From Cryptomeria japonica (taxonomy: Eukaryota; Streptophyta; Pinopsida; Cupressales; Cupressaceae), in the NCBI RefSeq assembly GCF_030272615.1, contig NC_081407.1, positions 102,285,897 to 102,349,896 of the forward strand: a stretch of 64,000 nt of DNA, in the 5' to 3' direction. The notes beneath the pieces were generated by a model. It searched no databases, was not told the origin of the DNA, and saw only the letters and a list, made by a program, of their open reading frames with translations. Shown here piece by piece: positions 1 through 12,158 of the stretch. The translations under genes and the position numbers were made by a program. Position 1 is the stretch's first letter, and every line of letters begins with the position of its first letter.

Positions 1-1340
1 ATGCAAAAATTTATTAGGTCATCAAATTAAAGAATTAACCATGGTAAAAGAACTTATAAAATATAACTTTCTTTGTGATAAAATATATCCCTTTATAACC
101 TCTCAAAAGGAAATTTCAAAAGATAATATTGAAAACTATTATTATCCTATCAAATGTTGTAAACAAAATTTCTTTTGCCAAGGTGCTCCTGAAAATCATC
201 AAATTATAATATCAAAACATTAAATTAAATTTCTTGAGTAAGGGATACTTCCTGTTAATATGCACCCAAGAAATATAATTTTTGCCTATAGTATCCTGCA
301 CAAAACATAAAAAAAATCAACTAGCTTGATAGGTCATATGTTCCTATTTCATAGGGATATATTTAATAAAATCATTGATAATATTTTCCCCATGCAGATA
401 AAAATATTTTCCCCCTAAAGAGACATATGTTCTTTGCACACAATTAGGGTAAAATATTTCTAATAAAACATGATATTAACATAAAACTCCAAAAGTAAAT
501 GGAAACTTCTTGAGTAAACATTCAAATAAGGATATTAAAGATTTGAGAGTGTTTTTACTTTCACTTGAATAATTTCCAAAGTAACAAAGAATTTGCCATA
601 ATAACCTCTTGAAATTAATTTTACCTTTAAAATAATAAATCAAAAGCAAATGATTAAAACATACCTACCTCTGCTTGATAAAAATACATTACCTTGGCAA
701 ATATTCCATAATAGATTTTCATCTTGAAGGCAAACTCAATTTGGTTGGAAATAATTTAGCACATGGGATGCATACTTGCAACAAACCAATCAAACCATTA
801 ACTACATGATAAGATGGTTTACGCTAATATAAATTATTCAATTTATTAACTCTAGGGTGAATAATATGCATATGAAAAGATTAAAAATCCACTTAAATAA
901 ACAAATGCTTTTTATTATCTCCACTTGTGATTTGAAACATTTCACACCTTTGAAACATTTTTCAAAATAAGATCCATTTATATGAAATAACATTTTACCT
1001 TAATATATATTTTACCAATGTTTTAGGGTAAAAATAATTTATTTAAATCACATATTTAAAAATGTATTTCCACATTTCAAGATTACTTTAATAAATTAAA
1101 ATCTTGTGGAAATATTTGCAAATTATTATCCATAGTAATTTACCCTAATAAACATTTTCAAGTAATACAATAGAGAAATTGGTAAAAGGGGAGGGTAGGT
1201 ATGGGTAGTTAGGAAGGTCAGGTTGAGAGGTTGAGTGTTCAACTCCCTCTCCTTGCCCTTTTGTAAAAATATATTTTATTTTTAAATCATTTATATGCAA
1301 AATATAATCACATTGCAAAAAATATTCTTGGGTAAGATAT
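1..1340. other. AT-rich stretch without a recognisable gene
   Basis: No frame reads as a known domain. A 60-residue frame near the left edge (41-223) has no recognisable motif and may be chance. The words around 232-255 (cttgagtaagggatac) and 1326-1345 (cttgggtaagatatac) resemble each other, which may mark both sides of an old rearrangement next to the copia element, but the match is short. Confidence 0.5.
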
Positions 1341-1364
1341 ACTCCCTGTAGAATAATTTTTTGA

Positions 1365-4283
1365 TTGTCCAACCTGGATAATTTTAGGTTCCACCATAGT
1401 GCTGACAATGTGTATTGGGTGGAAGGTCTCAGACACAACCTATTGAGTCTTGCCCAGCTGAATGATAGTGGACTCACTCTGGAATTCAAAAATGGTGTAT
1501 ACAAAATCAAAGGAAAGAATGGTGAACTGATGGCCACCGGTATGTAGACCAAAGGCAATCTATTTCAGCTGAATGCAAATATTAGTACATGTCTTATGGC
1601 TAAGTTTGATGATAGATGGATATGGCATAGGAGACTCTTCCATGTAAACTTTAACAATATTGTGAAAGCTAGTAAGATTAAGGTAGTTAGAGGATTGCCC
1701 TTGTTGAGAAAACCAGAAAATACCTTGTGCAGAGAGTGTCAACTGGGGAAAATGTCTTCCTCAACCTTCAAAGGTAAATCCTTCACTATAGACAATTTAC
1801 TTGATCTTGTGCATACTGACTTGTGTGGTCCTATGAAAACTAGGAGTGTGCAGGGAGATAGGTATTTTATGATTCTGACTGATGATTGCTCAAGAATGAT
1901 GTGGGTCACATTCTTGAAGGACAAGTCTAAAGACTTTGGAAAGTTCAAAGCTTTCAGAGCACTGGTAGAAAAAGAAAGTGGTAAAAGAATCAAGTGCCTT
2001 AGAACTGATCAAGGAGGGGAATTCACTTCCGGTGAATTCAACAAATATTGTGAAGAAAATGGCATCAAGAGGCAACTGTCTATCCCCCGGACTCCACAGT
2101 AGAATGGCCTAGTAGAGAGGAACAATCGGACTGTGGTTGAAGTAACTAGAACCATGTTGATCCAAGGGAAGGTTGCTCACACCTTTTGGAGGGAAGCGAT
2201 GAGCACTGTAGTCTACACAATGAACCAGGTACTCATCAAAAAGGGTAAGGATAAGACTCCTTATGAGTATTGGACCGGAAAGACACCAGTGGTTAGCTAC
2301 TTTAGAGTGTTTGGTAGCAAATTTTATATAAAGAGGAGTGAACATCTGAACAAGTTTGAGGCAAAATGTGATGAGGGAATATTTCTAGGATATTCCACCA
2401 AGTGTAAAGCTCTCAAATGTTTCAACAATAGGACTCAGAGAATTGTTGAAAGCATCAATGTTAGAGTTGATGAAACCTTTGAGAAACCTGAGGAAATTGA
2501 CAGTGAGCAAGTAGGAGATGAACCGGTTGCAAACCAACCTAGTACCAGTAATTGTGCTCCTACACTGGTAGATGCTGATGCTGATGAAGATGAGGATGAA
2601 GAGGAAAAGTAGGAGGAATCAGTCAAGATCATTCCTTGATATGTCAAACTGAATCATGATCCAAAGCATATCATAGGAGATAAGGATAATGCAGGAATCC
2701 TTACAAGAAGAAAGGTCAGAGAAAACTCATGTATGATCTCTGAATTTGAGCCTAAATAATTTAAAGAGGCACATAAAGATGAAGACTAGATCAAGGCAAT
2801 GGAAAAGAAACTTGACTAGATAGAGAAAAATGGTACATGGTCTTTGGTACCCAAACCGAAGCATAAAAATGTCATTGGCACCAAACGGGTTTTCAGAAAT
2901 AAGCTGAATGAGGATGGCATAGTGATTAGAAACAAAGCCAGACTGGTGTGTAAAGGATATGCATAGGAAGAAGGAGAAGACTATGGAGAAAATTTTGCTC
3001 CTGTAGCCAGATTGGAAGGAGTTCGTATGCTTCTTGCATATGCAGCTTTTAAAGGATTCAATGTATATCAAATGGACATAAAATCTGCATTCCTAAATGG
3101 TGTACTTGAAGAGGAGGTGTACATAGAGAAACCAAATGGGTTTTCCCTATCTAAAGACAGTAACATGGTGTGTAGGCTACATAAAGCCTTGTATGGTCTA
3201 AAGCAAACACCTAGAGCATGGTATGAATGCTTGCACTCCCATCTTGTGAAGATTGGATTTGAGAGAACTAGAGAAGATAGCAATATCTACTTGAAATCAG
3301 AAGGAGACCAGATTCTAATTTGTGAAGTATTTGTTGATGACATAATCTTTGGTGGAGATGACAAGATGAGTCATGACTTTGTAGATGAGATGAAAAAGGA
3401 GTTTGAGATGTCACTCATAGGGGAGATCAAGTTCTTCATTGGACTACAGATTCAGCAAATGAAAGATGGAATCTTCATCACTTAGTCCATGTATGTCAAA
3501 GAGGTGTTGAAGACCTTTGGCATGGAAGATAGCAAACCGGTTGGTACACCAATGGTGACCAGTTGTAAACTATCAAAAGAGAATGACTCAACGTTGGTTA
3601 ATGATAAGGAATACTGATCAATGATTGGTAAGTTGCATTATGTAGTGCATAGCAGACCGGACATTGTACATGTTATGGGCATTACTTCGAGGTTCTAGAA
3701 AAGTACAAGAGAATCCCACTTGGTTGCAGTCAAGTGGATTCTTAGGTATCTGAAGGGGACTATTGATTATGGACTGTGGTATCCATATAGTAATGATTTC
3801 AACTTGAAAGTGTTCATAGATGCTAATTGGGTTGGTAATGTGGACGACCAGAAGAGCACAACTAGTGGTGCATTCTTTCTTGGTGGTAGACTAGTCTCAT
3901 GGATGAGTAAGAAGTAGAGTTGTATCTCTTAGTCTACAGCAGAAGTGGAGTATGTTGCAGCATTTATGAATTGCACCCAAACAATTTGGATGAAGCATGT
4001 ACTAGATGGCTTCAAAGTTCTTGTATCTAAACCGGTAAGTATATTCTGTGATAATACAAGTACTATCAATATTTAAAAAAATCTGGTGTTGCATGCTAGA
4101 ACCAAGAACTTTGAGCTCAAGTATCATTTCTTGAGGGAAAAGGTTCAGAACAAAGAGATTGTACTGGAACATGTTTCCAGTAATGAGCAGTTAGTAGACA
4201 TATTCACCAAGCCTCTACACAAGGCTACATTTACCTATTTGAGAGGTGAATTAGGGGTACTACCCCTTCAAGAGGTAAACTAG
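1365..4283 (+). pseudogene. Ty1/copia polyprotein remnant: GAG-pre-integrase, integrase, reverse transcriptase, RNase H
   Basis: In life this polyprotein copies element RNA into DNA and inserts it into the host genome. One frame runs through the whole stretch. In order it shows a GAG-pre-integrase zinc segment (WHRRLFHVNF, then CRECQLGK, about 1620-1750), the integrase core (HTDLCGP, then RTDQGGEF, then the NGLVERNNR region, about 1800-2160), reverse transcriptase with FVDDIIFGG (about 3330-3355) preceded by QMDIKSAFLNG and LYGLKQTPRAW, and RNase H with the SNEQLVDIFTKPL tail ending at 4283. Gag, protease and the 5' LTR are missing, so the copy is 5'-truncated. About fourteen in-frame nonsense codons break it, most of them TAG or TGA where related elements have Gln or Arg, for example at 2100, 2964, 3483 and 3615. 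No net frameshift is seen. The domain order integrase before RT is diagnostic for copia rather than gypsy. Confidence 0.95.
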
Positions 4284-4359
4284 TGGTGTGTGCTCCACAT
4301 CAGTTAGGTATTGCATTTTCAAATCTTTCCAACATTGATGTGTTGAAGGATGCTACTCC

Positions 4360-4514
4360 TCAGGGGGAGTAGCATAGTGGAACATGGTAAGCCTTGGCAT
4401 TATTGTCAAAGGGGGAGAAGATGTGAAGCGAAGAAGATATCTGCACTATTGGGGGAGAAGGTCTGAAGCAATCAGATATCTTTGTATATTGCCATCAATG
4501 CCAAAGGGGGAGAT
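4360..4514 (+). other. Polypurine tract with upstream tract-like copies
   Basis: The sequence CCAAAGGGGGAGAT directly precedes the LTR start TGTTGGCATATG and is the expected plus-strand primer for reverse transcription. Three similar G-rich words (near 4366, 4397 and 4450) lie just upstream, in the spacer between the RNase H stop and the LTR. Repeated tract-like words of this kind occur in some large plant copia lineages. Confidence 0.75.
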
Positions 4515-5882
4515 TGTTGGCATATGTGAACCGGTATGGTGATATAATGATATTGTATGTTGTCATTGATATTAGTATGCTGAAGAGGTAAACCGGTATT
4601 AGCAACTAGTAAGAGAACCAATATATTGGTATGAGAACCGATATATGGAAGCTTTGCATGACTAATAGTTGGTAGTCTCAACTTCAGGGTTTCCGGTTGA
4701 AGTGTTAAAAGCCTGTGCAACTCAACCGATGACATTGTGTGATGAGTTAGCATTGTAAAGAAGATCAGATCATGTTGCCACATCAGCTTGAGTGCGTGAA
4801 GGATCTGGCGTGAAGGAGATTGATCCTGTCCACCACGGGAATGTGCGAAGTCTCTATAAATAGTGGAGAGTGTATGATGGGTTACAAGCCGCCATGAAAG
4901 CGGTGAAGAATGAATGATAGAGAATGTCTTGAGATATGCTCAAGACTGCTGCATTCAATATGGTATGTTCAACAGTCAAGATTGAACCATTTGAATTGAT
5001 TAACCTAAAATTTTTAGGGTTTAGAGTTTTTTCTACCAACCTATCTGTTTCCTATAAGGTCGATGTTGTGTTTCTTTTTGAGGTTGTTGGCAAAAGTTGT
5101 GTGTGTGTATCCAAGTGAAGAGATACATGATTCTTGCCAGACTAGAGGAGAGAAGTGATACCTACAGAGTGTGAGTGCAAAAGGTGAAGAGGAGCTAAAG
5201 TGGATCTGCATTGGCATTGAGTGCTATTACCAGATCATTGTAATACCTGTTGATCTCTAACCACTTCAATAGTTGGAAAATCCCTTAACAGGGTAGCTTT
5301 AACCGGCTTGCTGTAAAATCCTTTAACAGGGTGACTCAAAGTCATTGAATTTAAAAAAATCCTCTAACAAGGTAACATTTAACAGGGTTTAACCCTTAAT
5401 CAGTTATTTTAGCCATCCCTTAATCGGGTGATCCCTAGCAGGATCGGTTCCTAGCAGAACCTATTGTATTGTCTTTAACCAGACAAGGCTTCTAACAGAG
5501 CGGACTTCTAAAGAGTTCAAAAATAGCTTGTGGGTATTCATCCCCACTGTGGTTTTTCCCAGTTGGGTTTCCACGTGAAAAATCTGTGTGTCACGTGTGG
5601 TGTTTTTCTTGTGATGGTTTAGTGTTTTGTGTCTGAAGGTAAATCATGCTGAACTAGCTATTAGTGTATTTCTAATGATAGACTAATTGTTAATACAAGA
5701 GGGTGAAATGGAAGTATTGCATTAGGTTGAGTGGTATGCTAAGTGATTAACCAGTTACTGATTGTCTTAGTCACTCTTAACTTTACCGGTTGTACTCTAT
5801 TTCAGATCGGTGTTACTGTTTGCCTGTTAAAGTGCAGTGTCTGTACCAGTTTTGTACTCATTGTTCATCATTTGAGTTATCA
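4515..5882 (+). repeat. 3' LTR of the copia element
   Basis: It starts with TGTTGG immediately after the polypurine tract. The right end is set at a CA at about 5882, because the next bases match the interior of another repeat family (the gypsy LTR copy from 5885). With the 5' LTR absent, the end and the target duplication cannot be verified. The motif GTGGTTTTTCCC followed by TTGGGTTTCCACGT (about 5550-5575) recurs in the other LTRs of this window. Confidence 0.65.
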
Positions 5883-5884
5883 TA

Positions 5885-6480
5885 TACCATCCGGTACATA
5901 TCTAGGTCAACCACAAAACATTACATTTACCTAGAAAGGAAATGAAATGTACAAATAGGTCAGCCTAAGGAATGAAAGGAAAATCCTTTGGAAAAGAATA
6001 ACCAAGAAGCACATATCAAACAAAATGTCGACCAAGGGCTCAAGAACATCAAGCAAGGAACCAAATAGATCTGCAAGACAAGAAATTACTTTGCATGAGA
6101 AGAAGTCACCAACTAGCTGTTAAGCTCAAAAATTGCTTTGGGAACAAAAAAAAATTCCAACCAATTTGGAAGCGATAACTCACTAGAAAAGAAGCCAAAT
6201 GGACTAAAAATTTAGAATGATGAACAAAAGAAAGCCTGAAAATAAAAAATATGATCTGCAATGAAAACTAACTAGCTACCATAACATAAAAATTGCAATA
6301 CTGAGCTGAACAAAACTGGAAGGAAATATTTGTAGTTGGTGCAAGATTGCTCATAGATCGGGGATGCTCCTACATCAAAAACCCCAAGTAGAAAGAGATG
6401 TTCCATGAGAGGAAACTCATGAACATCGAAAAGGATTTGGAATATAGGCTCAATGCTCATTTTTTATACAAACATCTTCT
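5885..6480 (-). repeat. Left (3') LTR copy of a Ty3/gypsy element, partial
   Basis: About 430 bp from 5885 match 8722-9194 in direct orientation with scattered differences (shared words include catatctaggtca, ccgttaagctcaaaaa-like and aatactgagctgaa). The copy begins abruptly where the copia LTR ends, which suggests that copia inserted into it. On the minus strand the boundary with internal sequence near 6480 looks like a purine-rich tract followed by TGTAGAC, but the exact end is uncertain. Confidence 0.6.
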
Positions 6481-6649
6481 TTGTCTACAAGTCTCTTCCC
6501 TACCTCCTTTGGAACCTCAACCAGATTCCCTAACTCATGTTTCTCTTTATTTCTCTTTCCTTGATTTAGACCCGCACACTGTCACTGACCAATGCTCTCT
6601 TTCTTCTGCAACTCTAATTTATTTCCACCACAAGGTCTCATTCAGTTAG

Positions 6650-8290
6650 CCACCTAATTTCTCCTTACTATCAAACTTATCTACTAGATCCATCTGTAGG
6701 TTCATGTCCTCATCCGGTGTACCCTCTGCAATCTGCTTCTTAACACTGCAACTTTTTTCAAGCCCCATATTCCTCACTTCCTTCTCTTCCTCCCTCAAAG
6801 AAGCCAATGTGAACTTTCGCCCACCCTTCTCAATAGTGATTAGGTTCCTTTTACAGTCATAGATATCTCCTCTATCAAGCTGTCAAGGTCTTCTCAACAA
6901 AAACATGACAAGCACTCATAGACAAGACATCACATAAGACCTCATCCCTAAAAGGTTCTATATTTAAAATTCACCAAACACTACTCTTCCACTTCTATCT
7001 TCTGATCATATTGCAACCGAATTACCTTGTAAGGATAAAGGTTCTTAAGCCTCTTCAAACCAAGCTTCTCTACCATCTCCTCGGATACCAAATTATCATT
7101 ACTTCCACTATCCACAATAACTTTATAATACTTAACTCCTGATTTACACACAGTCTTGAAAAAATTCTTCCTCTAAGTAGATCCAGTATCTTCACTACTC
7201 CACTCCATCAAGATTCTTCTAAACAAAAGGGATTCTCCTTGCTCCGGTTCTAACACATTTTCATCGGTAACTCTAACTTCCTCATCTTCATTTTCCACAC
7301 AATTTCTTGCCATCCCTTGTTTGCACTCAAAAGATCTATGTTTGGTTTCTCCACACTTGAAATATCTACCCAGAAATTCTCTACTGCTACTGCCACTCCC
7401 TTTTATTTGTGTCTTCTAATCCAATTCTTTACTCCACTTAGGTTTCGATTCTTCTTCAACATTCTATTTTTTTGTACTGCCACTCATCTGCCCTTTATAT
7501 CTCTCCCTTCCTCTAGGGTTATCCTATTGTCTTCTTTTCACTTTCTCCTCATCCTTCAAAGCATACTGGTAAGCCTCCTCAGCTATGGAAATCTTCTTCA
7601 TACTCATCTCATCCTAGATGTCAAATCAGAGTTCATTTATGCATCTATCCACCTTCTCCCTACCCATCTCTCTATGTCTGGATCTTATCATCACCTTGTA
7701 AAATTCTTCGGTCTATTGATTCACACTCAGGTTTTTCTACTTCAAGTTCTATAACTTCTTGAATAGATCCATCTCATAGTCTTCTGGAATGAACTTAACC
7801 TTTAATCTCGTTACCATCTGCCTCCACTAGGTGATCTCCATTTCACCATACTCCACTATATCTCTCTGCAACTCTTTCTAGCATAAAGCAACATGCCCTT
7901 TCAATTTAGTTTGTGCCAATCAGACTCTCTATGGGTCCTTAATATTCTCAAAGTAGAAGTAGTCCTCCAAATCTTCAATCCAATCAATTAGATCTTTCGG
8001 ATTCAGTGTCCTAGAAAGTTCAAAAGCTCCACTTTATGAACTTTACTTACTTGCACCACTGATTTTAGAAATATTTGTTCTCTTTCATCTTTTGGTCCTT
8101 TTGATTTTGCAAGCTCTTCTCCAGCCTCTTCATACTCATCCTCAGATCCTGGATTCCTCCGCAAACCAGCCAACACATTACAGATCTCATTTGGTATCTC
8201 ATTCATGAAATCCTCCATCATTTGTTCTACCCTCTGAGGGTTCATCCTTCTTAGTGACATCCTCTCTTTTGCTCCAATGCACATGCCTCA
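6650..8290 (-). pseudogene. Ty3/gypsy gag-protease remnant
   Basis: Read on the minus strand from right to left, it gives a retrotransposon Gag domain (segment with KGHVAL.WKELQRDIVEYGE, then FIPEDYE, about 7960-7770). A zinc knuckle follows (about 7370-7330) whose first Cys appears changed to Tyr, leaving C-x4-H-x4-C. Next is an aspartic protease with VIVDSGSNDNLVSEEMVEKL (about 7130-7070), in which the catalytic D-S-G is intact. Gag binds element RNA and forms the particle; the protease cuts the polyprotein. Many nonsense codons and some shifts are present. Reverse transcriptase and integrase are absent between the protease and the left LTR copy, so this is a deletion derivative or a gag-pro type non-autonomous copy. 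Confidence 0.8.
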
Positions 8291-8411
8291 AATCGACGAT
8301 CTAACTATCAATTTCGATTACCTCACATTTGGTGTTCTATCAAACACACTCGCAACTTGCCTCAACTTGGCGATTAGTTCACCCAAGGGAATGCCTCAAG
8401 GTTCACATCTA

Positions 8412-8423
8412 GCTTTGATACCA
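8412..8423 (-). other. Primer binding site of the gypsy element
   Basis: The minus strand reads TGGTATCAAAGC, one base different from the common plant initiator-Met tRNA primer site TGGTATCAGAGC. It lies just downstream of the right LTR copy in the orientation of the gag frame, which fixes the element as minus-oriented. Confidence 0.7.
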
Positions 8424-8424
8424 T

Positions 8425-9194
8425 CTAAAGCAGCCATGATCCGATGGGTCGTCAAAGAGAACAAACAAGATCATGTAGCAAGAGTAACACAACGGAAGCA
8501 ACAACAACACATAGGGAAAATGCAAAATCAGTCATCCACATTGTCATATATTAATTACAAATCATCAAATAATCATCTGGTTGCATGCAGGCTAACATGC
8601 TCAATTACATACTACATGCCAGATTACATCCTTTCGGACCTCCAAGAGGTATCCGAATTACGATGACAGGAAACTAGATTTTCTTATTCTTCCCCATTAC
8701 CTCCTAAGGATCACATACAACAATATATATACCATCCAGAACATATCTAGGTCAGCCACAAAAGATTACATTTACCAAGAAAGGAAAATGAAACGTGCAA
8801 ATAGGTCGGCCTCAAGAATCAAAGGAAAATCCTCTGGAAAAGAATAACCAAGAAGCGTGCATTGAATGGAAGGTCAGCCAAGGACTCAAGAAAATTGAGT
8901 AAGGAACCAAATATATTCGCAAGCCAAGAAATCGCTTTGCACGAGAAGAAGTCACCATCTAGCCGTTAAGCTCAAAAACTGCCAGCCAATCCAAAAGTGA
9001 TAGCTCGCCGGAAAAGAATCTAAATGGACTAAAAATATGGAATGATGAACAAAAGAAATCCTAGAAACCAAAAATTTGATCCGCAATGAAAAATAACTAG
9101 CTACCAGAACACACTAAAAGAACACATAAACTACAATACTGAGCTGAAGAAAATTGAAAGAAAATATTTTTGGTTAATACAGGATCGCTCTTGC
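8425..9194 (-). repeat. Right (5') LTR copy of the Ty3/gypsy element
   Basis: It spans from next to the primer site to about 9194, where similarity to the left copy stops. That break coincides with the start of the 176-bp tandem duplication. About 300 bp (8425-8721) have no counterpart in the truncated left copy. Confidence 0.55.
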
Positions 9195-9660
9195 ATCAAT
9201 AAGGCTAAAGGTGGGTTGGGCATTTTGGATCCCAAAACCCAAGGAGATTGTTTAGAAAAAAATGGATAATTTGAGCAATTAATGGAGATGAACCATGGAA
9301 AATCTTGGTTCATTTTTGTATTAAAGTCAAGCCTCGATTCAAAGAAAATGGCAAACTATGATGTGGGAAAATCAATAAGGCTAAAGGTGGGTTGGGCATT
9401 TTGGATCCCAAAACCCAAGGAGATTGTTTAGAAAAAAATGGATAATTTGAGCAATTAATGGAGATGAACCATGGAAAATCTTGGTTCATTTTTGTATTAA
9501 AGTCAAGCCTCGATTCAAAGAAAATGGCAAACTATGATGTGGGAAGATAAGCTCCTAAGGGCTCCTTTATTCAATACTAGAGCTCCATCTTCCTCATAGT
9601 CTATTTTGAAGGCGTGGTAGGAAGTATGCAAGGGTAAAAGCACGAAATTGTGTCACGTTT
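9150..9660 (+). pseudogene. LINE reverse-transcriptase C-terminal scrap
   Basis: The plus strand reads KAKGGLGILDPKTQGDCLEK, then after a +1 shift a stretch like KW-x-AINGDEPWKILVHFCI, and downstream LLRAPLFNTRAPSS and a KAW-EVCKG segment. This order (GGLG..D, then KW.., then PWK..) is typical of the region between the polymerase and the zinc-finger tail of plant LINE ORF2. It is only a fragment, with several stops and shifts, and the middle part is duplicated in tandem. Confidence 0.6.
9195..9546. repeat. 176-bp tandem duplication, two copies
   Basis: Copy 1 is 9195-9370 and copy 2 is 9371-9546. By eye they are identical, which contrasts with the decayed sequence around them. Either a recent duplication or an assembly artefact would give this. 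Confidence 0.9.
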
Positions 9661-10548
9661 CAAGCCAACTTATCAGCACAACTAAATTTAAGTAATTCTA
9701 ACTAAAAAGTAATTTTAGTCAAACACATGGTCTACAGAGATTCATTATAGCTATCTTATATATGGGCCTCAACTTTTCCAATTGGAATTGTCTACTTTAA
9801 TGTATATTTTATACCACTTTGGATCTAATTACCAATTTTATTTTTTTTGAAAAATTCGATGTTTCAACAACTCTTACATTAATGAATAATTTTTTTTTTG
9901 AAATATTAAAATACCCTTTTATAGATATATAAGTGAATTTTCCAAAATATATATCTTTTAATATTTTAATTAGTGTTTTATATTTTATATTTTATTTTGA
10001 CTGAAAGTAGGCCATCACCACTAAAATATAAGGTTGATTATCTTGTAAAGGAAAAATACTAAAATTTATTTACAAATTTTTAAAAAATAAATGCACTAGA
10101 GAAAAGAGTCAATGTCAACGTGATATAATTTTTTTCTAGTTTAGAAAAATAATTAAGAAAAAAGGTGACGCCAAATGGAAAGAGTTATATTTCAGTACAT
10201 ACAACTTTTCAAATTTATTGAAAAATATATATACATAAAAAATAGTTAAAAATATAGTTTTGCACTAAAGTTTCACGTTATCAATATACACAAAAAAAAA
10301 TGAAGAAAAAAAGGTAAAATATGCTATATAAAGTGTGGTGCCTCATGTATCTTCAATTTCAACATTTTATAAGCAACTAAATTATAGTGTTTACTTCATA
10401 AGAATGTATATTTTGATAATTTTTTAATTTCTTAAAAATATTACAAACATAAAATACACAAAAAAAAACATTTTATTAGTTTAAATTATGTCAAAATTCA
10501 AAACATATATTTTACTTTCTATTGATTCAATTTAAAAAGTTGAATCAA
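9660..10548. other. AT-rich stretch, no gene seen
   Basis: Low-complexity A/T runs. No domain can be read in any frame, and no repeat with other parts of the window was noticed. Confidence 0.5.
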
Positions 10549-10554
10549 CATTGG

Positions 10555-10603
10555 GGTAAGTGCACAAAGATGATGGTCAAAAAGGGGGGTATAAGTGGAC
10601 ACC
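10555..10603 (+). repeat. Left terminal inverted repeat
   Basis: A 49-bp terminus beginning GGTAAGTGCACAAAGATG and ending AGTGGACACC. It matches the right terminus except for three substitutions and an internal G-rich insertion of about 9 bases. It is flanked on the left by CATTGG. Confidence 0.75.
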
Positions 10604-11390
10604 TTTTTTCTGAAATCAGGTGAACCTGAACTTGGAGGCAAAATTTGAAAGTCATCCACTCAAGATATGAAGATAATGAAAGAACAAATATTGTAGTACT
10701 CTGAATCTAGTTTCCAAACTACTAAACTTTTTCAAAATTGGATAAGATTAAAGGGGTCAAATCCTTCATGCACAAAAAACATAACATAGTGTCTAACGTG
10801 CGCATCAAAAAAGTCATAGTTAGATTTATTATTTTGACAAATCCTTTGGCAGAAAGATAGTTAAGAGTGAGCACTAGAAGATGTGTATTTTTTTGTTGAG
10901 TGTTTTTTTTTTATGATTTTTTTAATTGAGAACATCCTGAAAAATTAGGTACTTGTTCGTGCGCGAAGCATAAGTTGCACTAAACAAATCGAAAATATAA
11001 TTTTTTTTTTTAATCGTAAAGAATCAAGTGCACTACAATAATATATAAAGTCCTTTAAATTTGGATAAGTATATCAAAATTTATTAAAAAAATAGCGCAC
11101 CTATGTCTGTGAGAACTATGGAGACACTGGTAAAAGAAATTCAATAATAATATGTTATTGTTGTTCAAATTTTTAAAAAATTATATGGTTAGAAAGCTCA
11201 CAAGATGGGTGAAAATATGGTGGCAATTATAGAAATACCCACTTGATGAAGTGTAAACCTAATGATGACAAAGTCGATAAACCAAGTTGATAAAATAAAA
11301 CACGTCAAAAATGAGGGAAATAGAGGGAAATCAAACTTCCAAACCGTAGCTTTGTCATGCAGGCCTATTTCCAAGCCTAAACAGTCAAAA
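10604..11390. other. Left subterminal region of the TIR element
   Basis: AT-rich with no coding frame. It contains isolated CpG-rich words (cgtgcgcatc near 10798, tcgtgcgcgaag near 10955, tagcgcac near 11093) that resemble the TAGCGCATA words of the right subterminal region. These could be transposase-binding sites; that is inference. Confidence 0.4.
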
Positions 11391-11391
11391 G

Positions 11392-11477
11392 CGTCTCTCT
11401 CCCTCTCTCCCTCCCTCTACCTCTCTCCCTCTCTCTACCTTCCCTCCCTCCCCCCTCTCTCTCTCTCTCCCTCTCTC

Positions 11478-11534
<57 letters not shown>

Positions 11535-11660
11535 ATTATGTTTATCATGTATGCTCTCCTAAGAAAATTGACCTCTCCCTCCCTATACCTCTCTCCCTCT
11601 CTCTACCTTCCCTCCCTCCCCCCTCTCTCTCTCTCTCTCTCCCTCTCTCTACCTCTCTCC

Positions 11661-11710
<50 letters not shown>

Positions 11711-12002
11711 CACTCCCTCTCTCCCTCCTTCCCTCTCTCTCTCTCTCTCCCTCCCTCTCTCTCTCTCTCCCTTTGTCCCCCTCTCTCTTCCCCTCCCTCT
11801 CCCTCTCCCTCCCTTTACCTCTCTCTCCCTCTCTCCCCTTCTCCCTTCCTCCATAACCCTTCTCATCTCCCTCCCTCCCCCCCTCTCTCTCTCTCTCTCC
11901 CTCTCTCCCTCTCCCTCCTTCCCTCCCTCCCCCCTCTCTCCCTCCTTCCCTCTCCCTCTCTCTCTCTTGCTCCCTCTACCTCTCCCTCTCTCTACCTTCC
12001 CT

Positions 12003-12058
<56 letters not shown>

Positions 12059-12115
12059 TCTATCTCTCCCTCTCTCTCCCTATCTCCCTCTCCCTCCTTC
12101 CATCTCTCTCTCTCT
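11392..12115 (+). repeat. CT-rich low-complexity block
   Basis: About 720 bp made almost entirely of CT, CCT and CCCT units with short interruptions (a unique stretch near 11532-11570). It gives artificial Leu/Ser/Pro frames on one strand and Arg/Glu frames on the other. It lies just 5' of the transposase-like gene and may sit in its leader or first intron. Confidence 0.95.
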
Positions 12116-12158
12116 CTATGAAAATTGTAGGCCTAAGATCATCTGAAAGTAATAGTGA

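Noticed and set aside
41-223. 60-residue plus-strand frame with several Cys
   Set aside because: No homologous motif, no gene context and AT-rich sequence; not enough support for a gene.
7317-7754. 145-residue plus-strand hydrophobic frame
   Set aside because: It is opposite to the gypsy Gag and zinc-knuckle frame on the minus strand, which reads as a known domain.
11262-12146. 294-residue Ser/Leu/Pro-rich frame and an Arg/Glu-rich frame opposite
   Set aside because: Both are translations of CT/GA low-complexity sequence and have no codon structure.
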